NCBI RefSeq assembly: GCF_947501225.1
Contig: NZ_CANMUW010000006.1
Coordinates: 1 to 64,000, forward strand
Direction: 5' to 3'
From: an uncultured Shewanella sp.
GTDB taxonomy: Bacteria > Pseudomonadota > Gammaproteobacteria > Enterobacterales > Shewanellaceae
Length of the DNA: 64,000 bases
Shown here: positions 19,212 to 27,240 of the stretch, piece after piece
Position numbering within the stretch: the stretch's first letter is position 1
Layout of the letters: each line of letters starts with the position of its first letter
Notes under the pieces: generated by a model
What the model saw: only the letters and a program-made list of their open reading frames with translations
Databases searched by the model: none
What the model was told of the DNA's origin: nothing
Position numbers and translations under genes: made by a program

Positions 19212-19824
19212 ATCACTCCTTGATATGTTCGTTTCCGTCCCGCTCGATTAAGAGGTCTGAGAACTCCAGCTTGAACCCCAGGATGATCGATATGATCCCC
19301 TCTCCGGCCGGGTAGTCGTGTATCTCAATTGTAGTCTAACTGCCACCTTTCATAATTTTTGTACTTTTGGTCAGGCTAAAATGTTGCTATGTGAGAGCCC
19401 TGTACACTCGCTATCTCTACTGCTGGTTATTCTCTCCTGACAGCTCTTCATATCGTCTGCAGCTACAGGGGGCGCCATTATCTCCTTGCCCGCCCAGACC
19501 ACAGAATCGATGAGCACAGGTCACTTGAACTCAGTTAACTCATGCAGTTTTCAATAGAATCATTTGTACTATGTTAGTGCTAAAGCGAGGCTGACTGGTT
19601 GATCGAATGACGGGGTGTCTGTCGAGTCAATCGAGAGGTGTTTTTTAACCAATTGAATATAAAGGTATAAAATTGAGCTTTTTTCATTAGAAGCTATCGT
19701 TTTTATCTTTACCGATGCAAAAGGGGAGAGTAACCACACACAAATAACTATAAGTTATAAACGCTAACTTTTATCTATTTATTAAGTTATAAGGTGGCGG
19801 TTATATTTCACTGTATTCGATAGC
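19212..19824. other. Intergenic gap upstream of cobA
   Basis: About 610 bases between divergent genes. AT-rich in its right half (19640-19800) and presumably holding the cobA promoter. No gene, strong hairpin or recognisable operator was seen. Confidence 0.4.
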
Positions 19825-19839
19825 ATGTGGGGCAGTGAG

Positions 19840-20649
19840 ATGGAAATTGTAACTTTACCGGGTCAAAGAGCGGGTGGAAAAGTGTGGCTGGTGGGTGCAG
19901 GACCGGGAGATGTCGAGTTGCTGACACTCAAGGCATACCGCATCCTCAAGAGTGCCGATGTCGTTCTCTACGATGCCCTGGTCAGTGAAGAGATAATGGC
20001 ACTCGTTCCCCATGGTGCTGAAAAAATTGCCGTCGGTAAACGAGCCGGTAAGCATAGCGCCAATCAGGATGAGATAAATCAACTTCTGGTGACCAAAGGC
20101 TTTACCCGGAAGAATGTGGTTCGCTTGAAAGGTGGGGATCCCTTTATCTTCGGCCGTGGCGGAGAGGAGTTACAGAGCTTGGTTGAGGCTGGCCTGGAGT
20201 TTGAAGTGGTGCCGGGCATTACAGCCGCCAGTGGTACTTCATCCTATGCCGGTATCCCCCTGACCCACAGAGATTATGCTCAAGGGGTCACCTTCATCAC
20301 AGGGCACTGCCAGTTGGGGAGCCGCCCGATGCCCTGGTCCGATTATGCCAACCCCAATAATACCTTAGTCATCTACATGGGGATCCTGAACGCCGGTATC
20401 ATTAGCCAGGGACTCATGGATGCGGGACGAAGTGCGCAGACTCCGGTTGCGATAGTTTCAAAGGCGACGACCTCCGAGCAGCGCCGTTTTATCGGTAACC
20501 TGGGAGAGCTTGAGTCACTCGCCTCAAATCCGGAGTTGAAGATGCCAGCCCTGATGATCATAGGCGAGGTGGTAGAGCTTGCCGACAGCCTTAACTGGTT
20601 TACCCCAGATAGTGATTCAGAGGCCCGTGCCATCAGCTATGAGCTGTAA
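19840..20649 (+). CDS. cobA: Uroporphyrinogen-III C-methyltransferase (SUMT)
   Basis: A 269-residue enzyme that methylates uroporphyrinogen III twice with S-adenosylmethionine to give precorrin-2, the branch point to siroheme and cobalamin. Family motifs: VWLVGAGPGDVELLTLKA, LYDALVS, RLKGGDPFIFGRGGEE, VVPGITAASGTSSYAGIPLTH split over adjoining positions, and VIYMG. A Met five codons upstream at 19825 is also possible; neither start has a strong ribosome-binding site. It lacks the dehydrogenase/ferrochelatase half of CysG. Its product feeds siroheme to CysI encoded earlier in the window and, by the other branch, the corrinoid that reductive dehalogenases need. Confidence 0.94.
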   Translation: MEIVTLPGQRAGGKVWLVGAGPGDVELLTLKAYRILKSADVVLYDALVSEEIMALVPHGAEKIAVGKRAGKHSANQDEINQLLVTKGFTRKNVVRLKGGDPFIFGRGGEELQSLVEAGLEFEVVPGITAASGTSSYAGIPLTHRDYAQGVTFITGHCQLGSRPMPWSDYANPNNTLVIYMGILNAGIISQGLMDAGRSAQTPVAIVSKATTSEQRRFIGNLGELESLASNPELKMPALMIIGEVVELADSLNWFTPDSDSEARAISYEL

Positions 20650-20673
20650 GCTATAATCTACGAGCTGCTCCAT

Positions 20674-20699
20674 GTAGGAGCGGCTTCAGCCGCGAAGCT
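20674..20699 (+). repeat. REP-type palindrome, copy 1
   Basis: GTAGGAGCGGCTTCAGCCGC followed by GAAGCT; the core GCGGCT/AGCCGC is a perfect short hairpin. Same element as at 20751, 24251 and 49475. Confidence 0.9.
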
Positions 20700-20700
20700 T

Positions 20701-20750
20701 TTGGGGCTACAAGGTTATTGGTTCGAGCCACGAGGTTCGACACTCCCCAT
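20701..20750 (+). repeat. Decayed period-7 repeat between two REP copies
   Basis: The sequence can be cut into heptamers such as GGGCTAC, AAGGTTA, GAGCCAC, GAGGTTC. The same GGGCTAC and GAGGTT heptamers stand beside the REP copy at 49475, indicating a shared composite. Confidence 0.5.
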
Positions 20751-20776
20751 GTAGGAGCGGCTTTAGCCGCGAAGCT
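20751..20776 (+). repeat. REP-type palindrome, copy 2
   Basis: GTAGGAGCGGCTTTAGCCGC followed by GAAGCT, differing from copy 1 by one loop base. Confidence 0.9.
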
Positions 20777-20859
20777 ATTAAGCCCGTCATCCTGAACTCA
20801 CTCTTTGTAAAGAGCAGGCTTTGGGTTTGAAGCTTATAGCTTTCTTTGCTTATCTTTAG

Positions 20860-20910
20860 CTCGTGACTCGTGACTCGTGACTCGTGACTCGTGACTCGTG
20901 ACTCGTGACT
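20860..20910 (+). repeat. Perfect heptamer array CTCGTGA x7
   Basis: Seven uninterrupted copies of CTCGTGA plus two further bases, followed by ACTTAAAACTTAAAACTG. A similar ACTTAAAACTTA tail follows the heptamer array at 24161. Confidence 0.95.
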
Positions 20911-20931
20911 TAAAACTTAAAACTGTCTTTT

Positions 20932-21765
20932 CTACTTTACCTTAAAGTCTTTCGAAAATAGTGTCTTAAGCGCCTTAGCATACTCGGCATCGGCTTTGGG
21001 GTGTATCAACTGAGTTAACTCGTCGCCGATGGGTGTGAGGCGATAGTAATTAAACAGGAGGTGTCCGCTCTTTGGAGTCAGTGTCATCTTCTCGTCGAGC
21101 AGGGTAAAACTAATGGGGGTCTTGCTGTTCAGCAAGCCCGTCTCGAATTCACCTCTGTGTAGGATCCCTGCATCGACCAGGGTCAGGATATGAGAGTAGG
21201 GCAGGCCATAGTTTGATAGGCCGATATTGATAGGTGAAGACTTTCTGAATATCTGCCCTAAGCCGCCTGCGTAACGATAGCCTATGATCAGCTTCAGCCG
21301 CGATTCACCATTGACTGTTACGGCCATCCCCAGGGCTTTTTCAAATATCTGCGCCTCCTTGTGAGTCAACTGTTTCAGAGTCGAGAGGGTTCTCAGGCTA
21401 AAGTTTCCCGGGTTGGTGATCTCATTGGCGAGTATGCGTCCCCACAGCTCCTGCATCTTACGGTTATGTATCTGCTCGGCGATCTGAAAGAATTGATGGG
21501 CCCAGTCGGGATCCAGATCGACCCCGGTTACATCCGAGGGAGTATGACTGAGCGCAATCGTGTATATGGTTTCCAGATTGGCTTGATATTGGCTGGATAT
21601 CTTCTGTTGGCGATAGGCTGCGCGTTCGGCAACAGAGGCGTTACTGGGACGATAGCCCTCTTCACTGCTTAACCCGAGCTGTCGTCCCAGCAGCAGAGCC
21701 TTCTTTCGGGCCGATACCTCTGACTGCGCAGTTTTTGCTTCATTGACTCTTGCTAATTCAACCAT
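20932..21765 (-). CDS. TIGR03899-family protein of unknown function
   Basis: A 277-residue cytoplasmic protein. It resembles a family I recall as TIGR03899, found in Vibrio and Shewanella, with the marker stretch EQIHNRKMQELWGRILANEI near residues 110-130, also seen in DUF2806-type proteins. The N-terminal third is helical and rich in Lys, Arg and Ala; the C-terminus has LTPIGDELTQLIHP, similar to winged-helix end segments, and no catalytic motif is evident. It stands alone, its stop next to the heptamer array. Function unknown. Confidence 0.75.
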   Translation of the reverse strand: MVELARVNEAKTAQSEVSARKKALLLGRQLGLSSEEGYRPSNASVAERAAYRQQKISSQYQANLETIYTIALSHTPSDVTGVDLDPDWAHQFFQIAEQIHNRKMQELWGRILANEITNPGNFSLRTLSTLKQLTHKEAQIFEKALGMAVTVNGESRLKLIIGYRYAGGLGQIFRKSSPINIGLSNYGLPYSHILTLVDAGILHRGEFETGLLNSKTPISFTLLDEKMTLTPKSGHLLFNYYRLTPIGDELTQLIHPKADAEYAKALKTLFSKDFKVK

Positions 21766-21825
21766 GCTCCACCCAGATGTTTGTTATCGACCGAATATGA
21801 CTCTGGTTATCTTAACCAAAATGGC

Positions 21826-23028
21826 TCACTGCTTCACTCTATGTGGGGCTTTTTTTAGATTCCATGACCAATTCACCTCATTCCCCTGAGCCGGTGTTAA
21901 AGGGATATTTCGCGCGAGTACCAGAGAGCATACGGCGAAACCGGCGCCTATGTAGAAAACAGCTTGAGGCGAGTGAAGCCAAAGCAGCCCCAGCAGTGCC
22001 GGAATAACCACAGCTGCGATATGGTTGATGGTAAAGCTGACTGACATGGTGGCGGCGATATCTTTGCTGTCGGCAATTTTCTGGAAATAGGTCTTAATTG
22101 CTATGGCCATAGCAAATAACAGGTGGTCGATGACATAGAGGGCGGCCGCTATCTCCGGGTGTTCGACCAGGGCATAGCTGACAAAGACGATGATGAGCCC
22201 AAGGTACTCAATCGTCAAAGCCCGCTGTTCGCCGATGCGGCCGATAAAGCGACCTATGGCTGGGGCAAAGAGCAGGTTGACCACATAGTTTATGAGGAAG
22301 AGTGCGGTGATCTCAGTCACGCTATAACCAAACTTCTCGACCATCATGAAGCCGGCAAATACCATGAATATCTGCCGTCTTGCGCCGGAGAAAAAGGTCA
22401 GCAGATAGTAGAGCCAATACTTTTTTCTCAGAATCACTTTCTTGTGTTGTGGCTCACCCACCTCAAACTTTGGGAAATAGAGAGTAATGGTGAGCACCAT
22501 CATAAGGCCTAAGCCTCCAATCAGGGCGTACATCCATACATAATCCAGCTTAAACCAGCTCATGATTATCCAGATACTGGCATAACCCGAGAGTGCTGCG
22601 GCTGAGCGCCATGCTAATGCCTTTCCGAGAAAGCCGGCGGTCTCTCTCTTATCGACCCACTGTAGCGTCAGCGATTGGTTGATGGTCTCAAAGTAGTGAA
22701 AACCGACTGACATCAGTACGGTGGTAAGGTATAGCCCTAGTACCTGAGGGAAAAAGCCGGTGATAGCGACGCCTACAGATAATACCGCGAGGGAGAGTAG
22801 TGCAAACGACTGCTCTTTGATGAGCAGAAGAATGAAGATGGCGGTAAAGGCGAGAAAGCCCGGAACCTCTCTCAGGCTCTGCAGCATGCCAATTTCGGCA
22901 CCGGTGAATTGAGCCTGTTCGATAACGAAATTATTTAGTAGTACCTGCCAAACCGAAAACACCAGAGACATGATGAAGGTCATCAGGAGAAGGAGTGTTT
23001 GCGGGCTTTTACTCATAGTGTTTTGCAT
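21826..23028 (-). CDS. MFS transporter
   Basis: A roughly 400-residue integral membrane protein with about twelve hydrophobic segments and a central loop after helix 6 (YFPKFEVGEPQHKKV), as in the major facilitator superfamily. The start is taken at the ATG 15 bases inside the open frame, whose first codon is TTG; another Met four codons on is also possible. It has FLFINYVV and FAPAIGRFIGRIGEQRAL, the latter a typical inter-helix loop of MFS proteins. Substrate is not readable. It stands alone, 60 bases upstream of the TIGR03899-like gene. Confidence 0.88.
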   Translation of the reverse strand: MQNTMSKSPQTLLLLMTFIMSLVFSVWQVLLNNFVIEQAQFTGAEIGMLQSLREVPGFLAFTAIFILLLIKEQSFALLSLAVLSVGVAITGFFPQVLGLYLTTVLMSVGFHYFETINQSLTLQWVDKRETAGFLGKALAWRSAAALSGYASIWIIMSWFKLDYVWMYALIGGLGLMMVLTITLYFPKFEVGEPQHKKVILRKKYWLYYLLTFFSGARRQIFMVFAGFMMVEKFGYSVTEITALFLINYVVNLLFAPAIGRFIGRIGEQRALTIEYLGLIIVFVSYALVEHPEIAAALYVIDHLLFAMAIAIKTYFQKIADSKDIAATMSVSFTINHIAAVVIPALLGLLWLHSPQAVFYIGAGFAVCSLVLARNIPLTPAQGNEVNWSWNLKKAPHRVKQ

Positions 23029-23214
23029 ACTCAGGAAGCACAATGATGAATGAATTGAGCCAGTTTACATCAGTTATTTCTTAATTTGTCAGATTAATTT
23101 ATCATCTATTACTGTGAAAGGAGCTTAAGGAGATCTGGCTCGTTTAATTGCTGTTGCTGATAAAGGGTCACATATTTCCCCGGTCATTTTCAGAAATTAC
23201 ATAAGGAAGATGTT

Positions 23215-24060
23215 ATGTCTGGTTTTAAACAATTCTCTTTACCCGTATCAGCGGTGTTGCGCTTAAGCCTGTGCGGGCTCCTGGTTAGCTCCTCGGCTTT
23301 TGCCGATCCTTCCAAGCCGAAATCGGTAATTTTTGTGCCTGAATCTTCATTTCAGATGGGATGTTCGCTCAATGACGCCGATTGTGAATCCGATGAGGGG
23401 AAACCCGGTGGCGTAGCTGTGTTTGTGCCAGCATTCTATATCGATACCCATGAGGTGATGGTCAGTGAATATCAGGCCTGTATGGATGCCGGAAAGTGCA
23501 GCAGGCCCAAAGATTTTGCCCGTAATAAGTATTGCAACTTAGGGGCAAGGGGCCGAAGTGAACACCCCATCAACTGTGTCGACTGGGCCGAGGCTAAGGC
23601 ATTTTGTAAGTGGCGGGGCCAACGCCTGCCCTATGAGGCGGAGTGGGAGAAGGCCGCTCGCGCATCGAGCTTAAGTCGCTATCCCTGGGGAGAGTCTGTC
23701 AGCTGCAAACAGGCGATCTTAGATGACGGTGAAACCATGGGCTCGGTGGCCGGTGAAGGTGATGGTTGCGGTGAAGATCGAACCTGGCCCGTTGGAACCA
23801 GAGCGGCCAATGCTTTAGGCCTGTTCGATATGCATGGTAATGTCGGAGAGTGGACCATGAACTGGTATGCCAAAGATGGCTTGGCGCAATACGTTACTGG
23901 TAACCTGACAGATCAGAAGCCCAGCCCTCGTAAAGTCGTGAGGGGGGGATCCTGGGATGAGATGGCACTCAACCTTAGAAGCTCATTTCGCAATATCAAG
24001 GCCCCGGTCAGTGGTGAGAGTGTCTATGGTTCCATTGGCTTCAGGTGCGTCAAAGATTAA
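23215..24060 (+). CDS. Exported formylglycine-generating-enzyme-like (SUMF1/EgtB/PvdO) protein
   Basis: A 281-residue protein with a signal peptide (residues 1-31, cut after SSAFA). The rest is a SUMF1-type domain: FYIDTHEVMVSEYQAC near 72-88, INCVDWAEAKAFCKWRGQRL then LPYEAEWEKAARA in the middle, GNVGEWTMNWY near 205 and VVRGGSWD with a terminal GFRCVKD. About eleven cysteines suggest disulfides in the periplasm. Members of this family modify or bind protein and peptide substrates, or are non-catalytic; this one is not next to a sulfatase, so a formylglycine role is not supported. A good AAGGAAG ribosome-binding site precedes the ATG. Confidence 0.88.
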   Translation: MSGFKQFSLPVSAVLRLSLCGLLVSSSAFADPSKPKSVIFVPESSFQMGCSLNDADCESDEGKPGGVAVFVPAFYIDTHEVMVSEYQACMDAGKCSRPKDFARNKYCNLGARGRSEHPINCVDWAEAKAFCKWRGQRLPYEAEWEKAARASSLSRYPWGESVSCKQAILDDGETMGSVAGEGDGCGEDRTWPVGTRAANALGLFDMHGNVGEWTMNWYAKDGLAQYVTGNLTDQKPSPRKVVRGGSWDEMALNLRSSFRNIKAPVSGESVYGSIGFRCVKD

Positions 24061-24160
24061 GGTGTAGCTTGAGAGGCCACGAGATTCTATATGGAATGAG
24101 CTCCACAACCTTTGAATCAAGAATTTAAGCCTCGTGTCCACTTTACCGGGTTCATATCAT

Positions 24161-24216
24161 TCTAGTCTCTAGTCTCTAGTCTCTAGTCTCTAGTCTCTAG
24201 TTTCTAGTTTCTAGCT
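24161..24216 (+). repeat. Heptamer array TCTAGTC x8
   Basis: Eight tandem copies; the first five are identical and the last three drift (TCTAGTT, TCTAGTT, TCTAGCT). It is followed by CACTTAAAACTTACAGC and then a REP copy, the same order of parts as near 20860 in a different heptamer. Confidence 0.95.
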
Positions 24217-24250
24217 CCTACTTACCACTTAAAACTTACAGCTTCTTTTC

Positions 24251-24275
24251 GCTTCGCGGCTAAATCCGCTCCTAC
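24251..24275 (-). repeat. REP-type palindrome, copy 3 (inverted)
   Basis: Reverse complement reads GTAGGAGCGGATTTAGCCGC followed by GAAGC, the same element as copies 1, 2 and 4 with one stem change. Confidence 0.88.
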
Positions 24276-24418
24276 AGGGTAAATTTTCAACCTCTTGTCA
24301 TCGGACTGCTTGAAAACGCCCTTACTGACGGTTATTTGCCCCATCTCCCCTATCAGCTTTTTATCCATTTGGCTGCAAAAAAAGTAATCAAACTGTAATT
24401 TTTATTGTAAATTTTAAT

Positions 24419-24437
24419 GCAAATGATTCGCATTTGC
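24419..24437 (+). promoter_or_regulatory. Fur box upstream of the iron cluster
   Basis: GCAAATGATTCGCATTTGC is a perfect 7-5-7 palindrome closely matching the Fur-box form (AATGATAATCATT-like). It lies 54 bases before the barrel gene, where Fur would block the promoter when iron is plentiful. The imelysin gene downstream fits iron control. Confidence 0.85.
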
Positions 24438-24490
24438 TTTAATTTGTCCGCAAATTTAGGGGGAGCTGTTAACTCAGTGCGGATAACAAT

Positions 24491-25888
24491 ATGAAATGTA
24501 AGTTAAGTTTGCTGGCGCTATCGATCTCTGCGCTAAGCGTTACAAGCCTAAGCAGTACCAATGTTTTAGCTGCCGAGCCTGCTCAGCTTGAGCAGGCGAT
24601 CGCGAAGCAGGAAGCCGAGCTTCAAAGGCTCAGGCAAGATCTGGCCGAGCTGGCAGCTCAGCAGAAAGTGCAGCAGCAAGAGCAGGATAAGCAGGCCCAA
24701 GTGGTTGCTACGGCTCAAGAAGAGCTGGCTGAAAGTAAGTTCAGCAGATTTAAGTTCAAGTCATATGGCAGCATGAACTACACCAGTGACGAATATTTTG
24801 AAAATGTACAGGACACCACAGCTGAACGTCGTGGTCGTTTCGATCTGGAAAGAATCGTGACCGAGTTTGGTTATCAGTTTAATGATGAGTGGGACATGGA
24901 GGTCGAGATCGAGTATGAGCATGGCGGAACAGGTACCGCACTGGAGTACGATGGTTTCGATGAGTTTGGCGAGTTTGAGTCAGAGGTCGAAGCCGGTGGC
25001 GAGGTGATGATCGAGAAGGCGCAAATAAGATATCGTCCCAGTGAAAACTTCGGGGTTAAATTCGGTAATATCCACCTGCCGATCGGTCTGTCGAGTATTC
25101 TGCATAAACCCGACCAGTACCTGACTGTGTTGCGTCACCGCGGTGAGGCGGCCATGTTACCAGCGGTATGGAATGAGACCGGTGTCGGCGTATTTGGCAA
25201 AGTGGCTAACTTTCATTATCAGGCACAGGTTGTCAGCGGACTGAACTCCGAATACTTCAGAACCTACGACTGGGTTGCATCCGGGCATCAAAAGCGCTTC
25301 GAACATGTCAATGCCGATGATCTGGCCTATGCCCTGCGTCTCGATTATGGAAATTTCAAGAAAGGCTCGGCTATCGGTGTCGCCTACTATTACGGCAACA
25401 CCACGGGCAACCGCCATAAGAGTAACAAGGTAGAGGGGGATGGCACTGTGAGTATCTTTGCCGTCTCCGGTGCATTTGTTCAGGGCCCCTGGATATTACG
25501 CGGCCAATATCTCAGCGGCACGCTCAGCGACGCCGATGCTATCACTCAATCTAACAAAACCACACCGGGACTGAAGCCTGGCAACTTTGCCCAGTTAGGC
25601 TCTAAGTCGGAGGCCTTCTTCGTTGAGGCGGGGGTGGATCTGGGTCAGTTCACGCCGGTCCCTGTCACCATATTTGCCAATATCGACTACTCAAACCCGC
25701 TGGCAGAGGTTGAAACCGGCACCGCTACCAAGCGCTATGAAAATACCTGGACCAGTGTCGGGGTTAACTACTTTCCAATTCCGGAGATTGTGCTGAAGGC
25801 CGAGGTGGGTCGCCAGCAGGTCGCCGTGTCATCGATTCCCGATACCAATTTTTTTGCACTGGGTGTCGGTTACCAGTTCTCGCTGTGA
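24491..25888 (+). CDS. Outer-membrane porin-like protein with N-terminal coiled coil
   Basis: A 465-residue protein. Signal peptide residues 1-28 (ending NVLAA). Residues about 30-80 are a Gln/Glu-rich coiled coil (LEQAIAKQEAELQRLRQDLA), as in trimeric porins such as OprO/OprP-type proteins. From about 85 to the end, alternating strands with aromatic girdles finish in FFALGVGYQFSL, a classic barrel terminus. A long acidic stretch (GFDEFGEFESEVEAGGE) might bind cations. It sits directly behind a Fur box and before the imelysin lipoprotein, so a role in iron or other metal passage across the outer membrane is likely but inferred. Confidence 0.85.
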   Translation: MKCKLSLLALSISALSVTSLSSTNVLAAEPAQLEQAIAKQEAELQRLRQDLAELAAQQKVQQQEQDKQAQVVATAQEELAESKFSRFKFKSYGSMNYTSDEYFENVQDTTAERRGRFDLERIVTEFGYQFNDEWDMEVEIEYEHGGTGTALEYDGFDEFGEFESEVEAGGEVMIEKAQIRYRPSENFGVKFGNIHLPIGLSSILHKPDQYLTVLRHRGEAAMLPAVWNETGVGVFGKVANFHYQAQVVSGLNSEYFRTYDWVASGHQKRFEHVNADDLAYALRLDYGNFKKGSAIGVAYYYGNTTGNRHKSNKVEGDGTVSIFAVSGAFVQGPWILRGQYLSGTLSDADAITQSNKTTPGLKPGNFAQLGSKSEAFFVEAGVDLGQFTPVPVTIFANIDYSNPLAEVETGTATKRYENTWTSVGVNYFPIPEIVLKAEVGRQQVAVSSIPDTNFFALGVGYQFSL

Positions 25889-25950
25889 TCAATGGGATCG
25901 GGCAGCGTCACTAACATGAAGTACAACATGAAGTAAAAATGGAGCTTTAC

Positions 25951-27099
25951 ATGAAATCTTTAAAATATTCGGCCATCGCAATTGCACTTATCTCCACCCT
26001 GGCGGCTTGCGGTGGCTCGGGCAGCGATGAGACGACTCCTCCGGTTGATGAGTCTAAGTTTGAGTTTGCGGCAACAGAGATGATCACTAATCTTACCGAT
26101 GACGTGATCGTCAGTGGTTATGCCAATCTGGCTATGAAAGGTGAAGCCCTGCTTCAAGCCACTCAGACACTGGTCAATACGCCTACGCAAGCGAACTTGC
26201 TTGCCGCTCAGGAGGCATGGAAGGCTGCGCGTCAGCCCTGGGAGCAGGGGGAGTCACATATCTTCGGTCCGGTTGACTCTTTAGGGATCGATCCACACTT
26301 AGATAGCTGGCCACTGAATACCACAGATCTAACTACGGTTCTGGCAAATAATGCCGGTTTTGATGCGGAAACTATCAAGGGATGGAACGACGATGTTCAG
26401 GGATTTCATACCATGGAGTATCTATTGTTTGGTGACGGCGTTGCCGATAACGAGAAAGCGATCGCCGACCTGACGACCGCCGAGAGTGAATACCTGATGG
26501 GACTGGCAGAAGTCTTCCGTGACTACACTAAGATGCTCGATGATGCGTGGCAGGTTAGCCACGATGGTCAGGGTGGCAAGGCATACAGCGAGTTGGTTAA
26601 GAATCCGGGCAGTGAAGGCAACACCTTTTACAGCTCCCAGGTTGGTGTCATTCAGGAGCTAGTGAATGGCATGATAGGCATCGTCGATGAGGTGGGTAAC
26701 GGTAAAATTGCAGACCCATTCGGTGTATCTATAGAGACTGCAGACACTTCGAAGGTGGAGTCACAGTACTCCTGGAACTCGTTGACCGACTTCAGCGATA
26801 ACATCATAGGTGTCCGTAATGTCTATCAGGGAGAGTTCACGGGCGAGTCGGATAAGCAAGGGATTGTCGACTTTGTCAAGGCGGCCGATGCGACACTGGC
26901 TGCCCGTGTTGGCAGTGAGATAGACGATGCCATCATCAAGATCCAGGCTATCTCAGGCACAAATAACATGCCCTTCCGTCAGGCTATCTCCGATGTCGAG
27001 GGCCGGGTCAGAGTACAAACTGCGGTCGATGCACTCACTAAGCTGCAAACCAGCCTGGAGTCAGACGTACTTCCTCTGCTTAACGACTGGAAAGTTTAA
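25951..27099 (+). CDS. Imelysin-family lipoprotein (iron-regulated)
   Basis: A 382-residue lipoprotein. The ATG at 25951 is chosen because GGAG lies six bases upstream and the translated start gives a proper signal: KSLKYSAIAIALISTLAAC with lipidated Cys20. The imelysin domain follows, with the GXHXXE motif as GFHTME at residues 151-156; in this family these residues are proposed to bind iron. The same domain occurs in EfeO and in the insulin-cleaving membrane protease ICMP. Upstream Fur box, upstream barrel protein and downstream di-heme lipoprotein form a probable iron-uptake unit, similar in outline to Fur-controlled imelysin loci in Pseudomonas. Confidence 0.93.
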   Translation: MKSLKYSAIAIALISTLAACGGSGSDETTPPVDESKFEFAATEMITNLTDDVIVSGYANLAMKGEALLQATQTLVNTPTQANLLAAQEAWKAARQPWEQGESHIFGPVDSLGIDPHLDSWPLNTTDLTTVLANNAGFDAETIKGWNDDVQGFHTMEYLLFGDGVADNEKAIADLTTAESEYLMGLAEVFRDYTKMLDDAWQVSHDGQGGKAYSELVKNPGSEGNTFYSSQVGVIQELVNGMIGIVDEVGNGKIADPFGVSIETADTSKVESQYSWNSLTDFSDNIIGVRNVYQGEFTGESDKQGIVDFVKAADATLAARVGSEIDDAIIKIQAISGTNNMPFRQAISDVEGRVRVQTAVDALTKLQTSLESDVLPLLNDWKV

Positions 27100-27129
27100 C
27101 TCCTGACTTATTCGATTGTTAAGTAGGTG

Positions 27130-27157
27130 AAAGGAGGCGGTAAAGCGGCCTCCTTTT
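27130..27157 (+). terminator. Rho-independent terminator after imelysin gene
   Basis: Stem AAGGAGGC/GCCTCCTT with a nine-base loop and following T-rich bases, 30 bases past the stop. It may reduce rather than block read-through to the next gene. Confidence 0.8.
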
Positions 27158-27240
27158 CTGTTTTTACAACTCAATTTTTCGGCAGATAAACTCAGCATAG
27201 AGACAGCCCTGCCGGATGATTAAAACCAGTGTGAGATAAA

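Noticed and set aside
20860..24216. Tandem heptamers as a CRISPR array
   Set aside because: Units are 7 bases with no spacers and no cas genes nearby.
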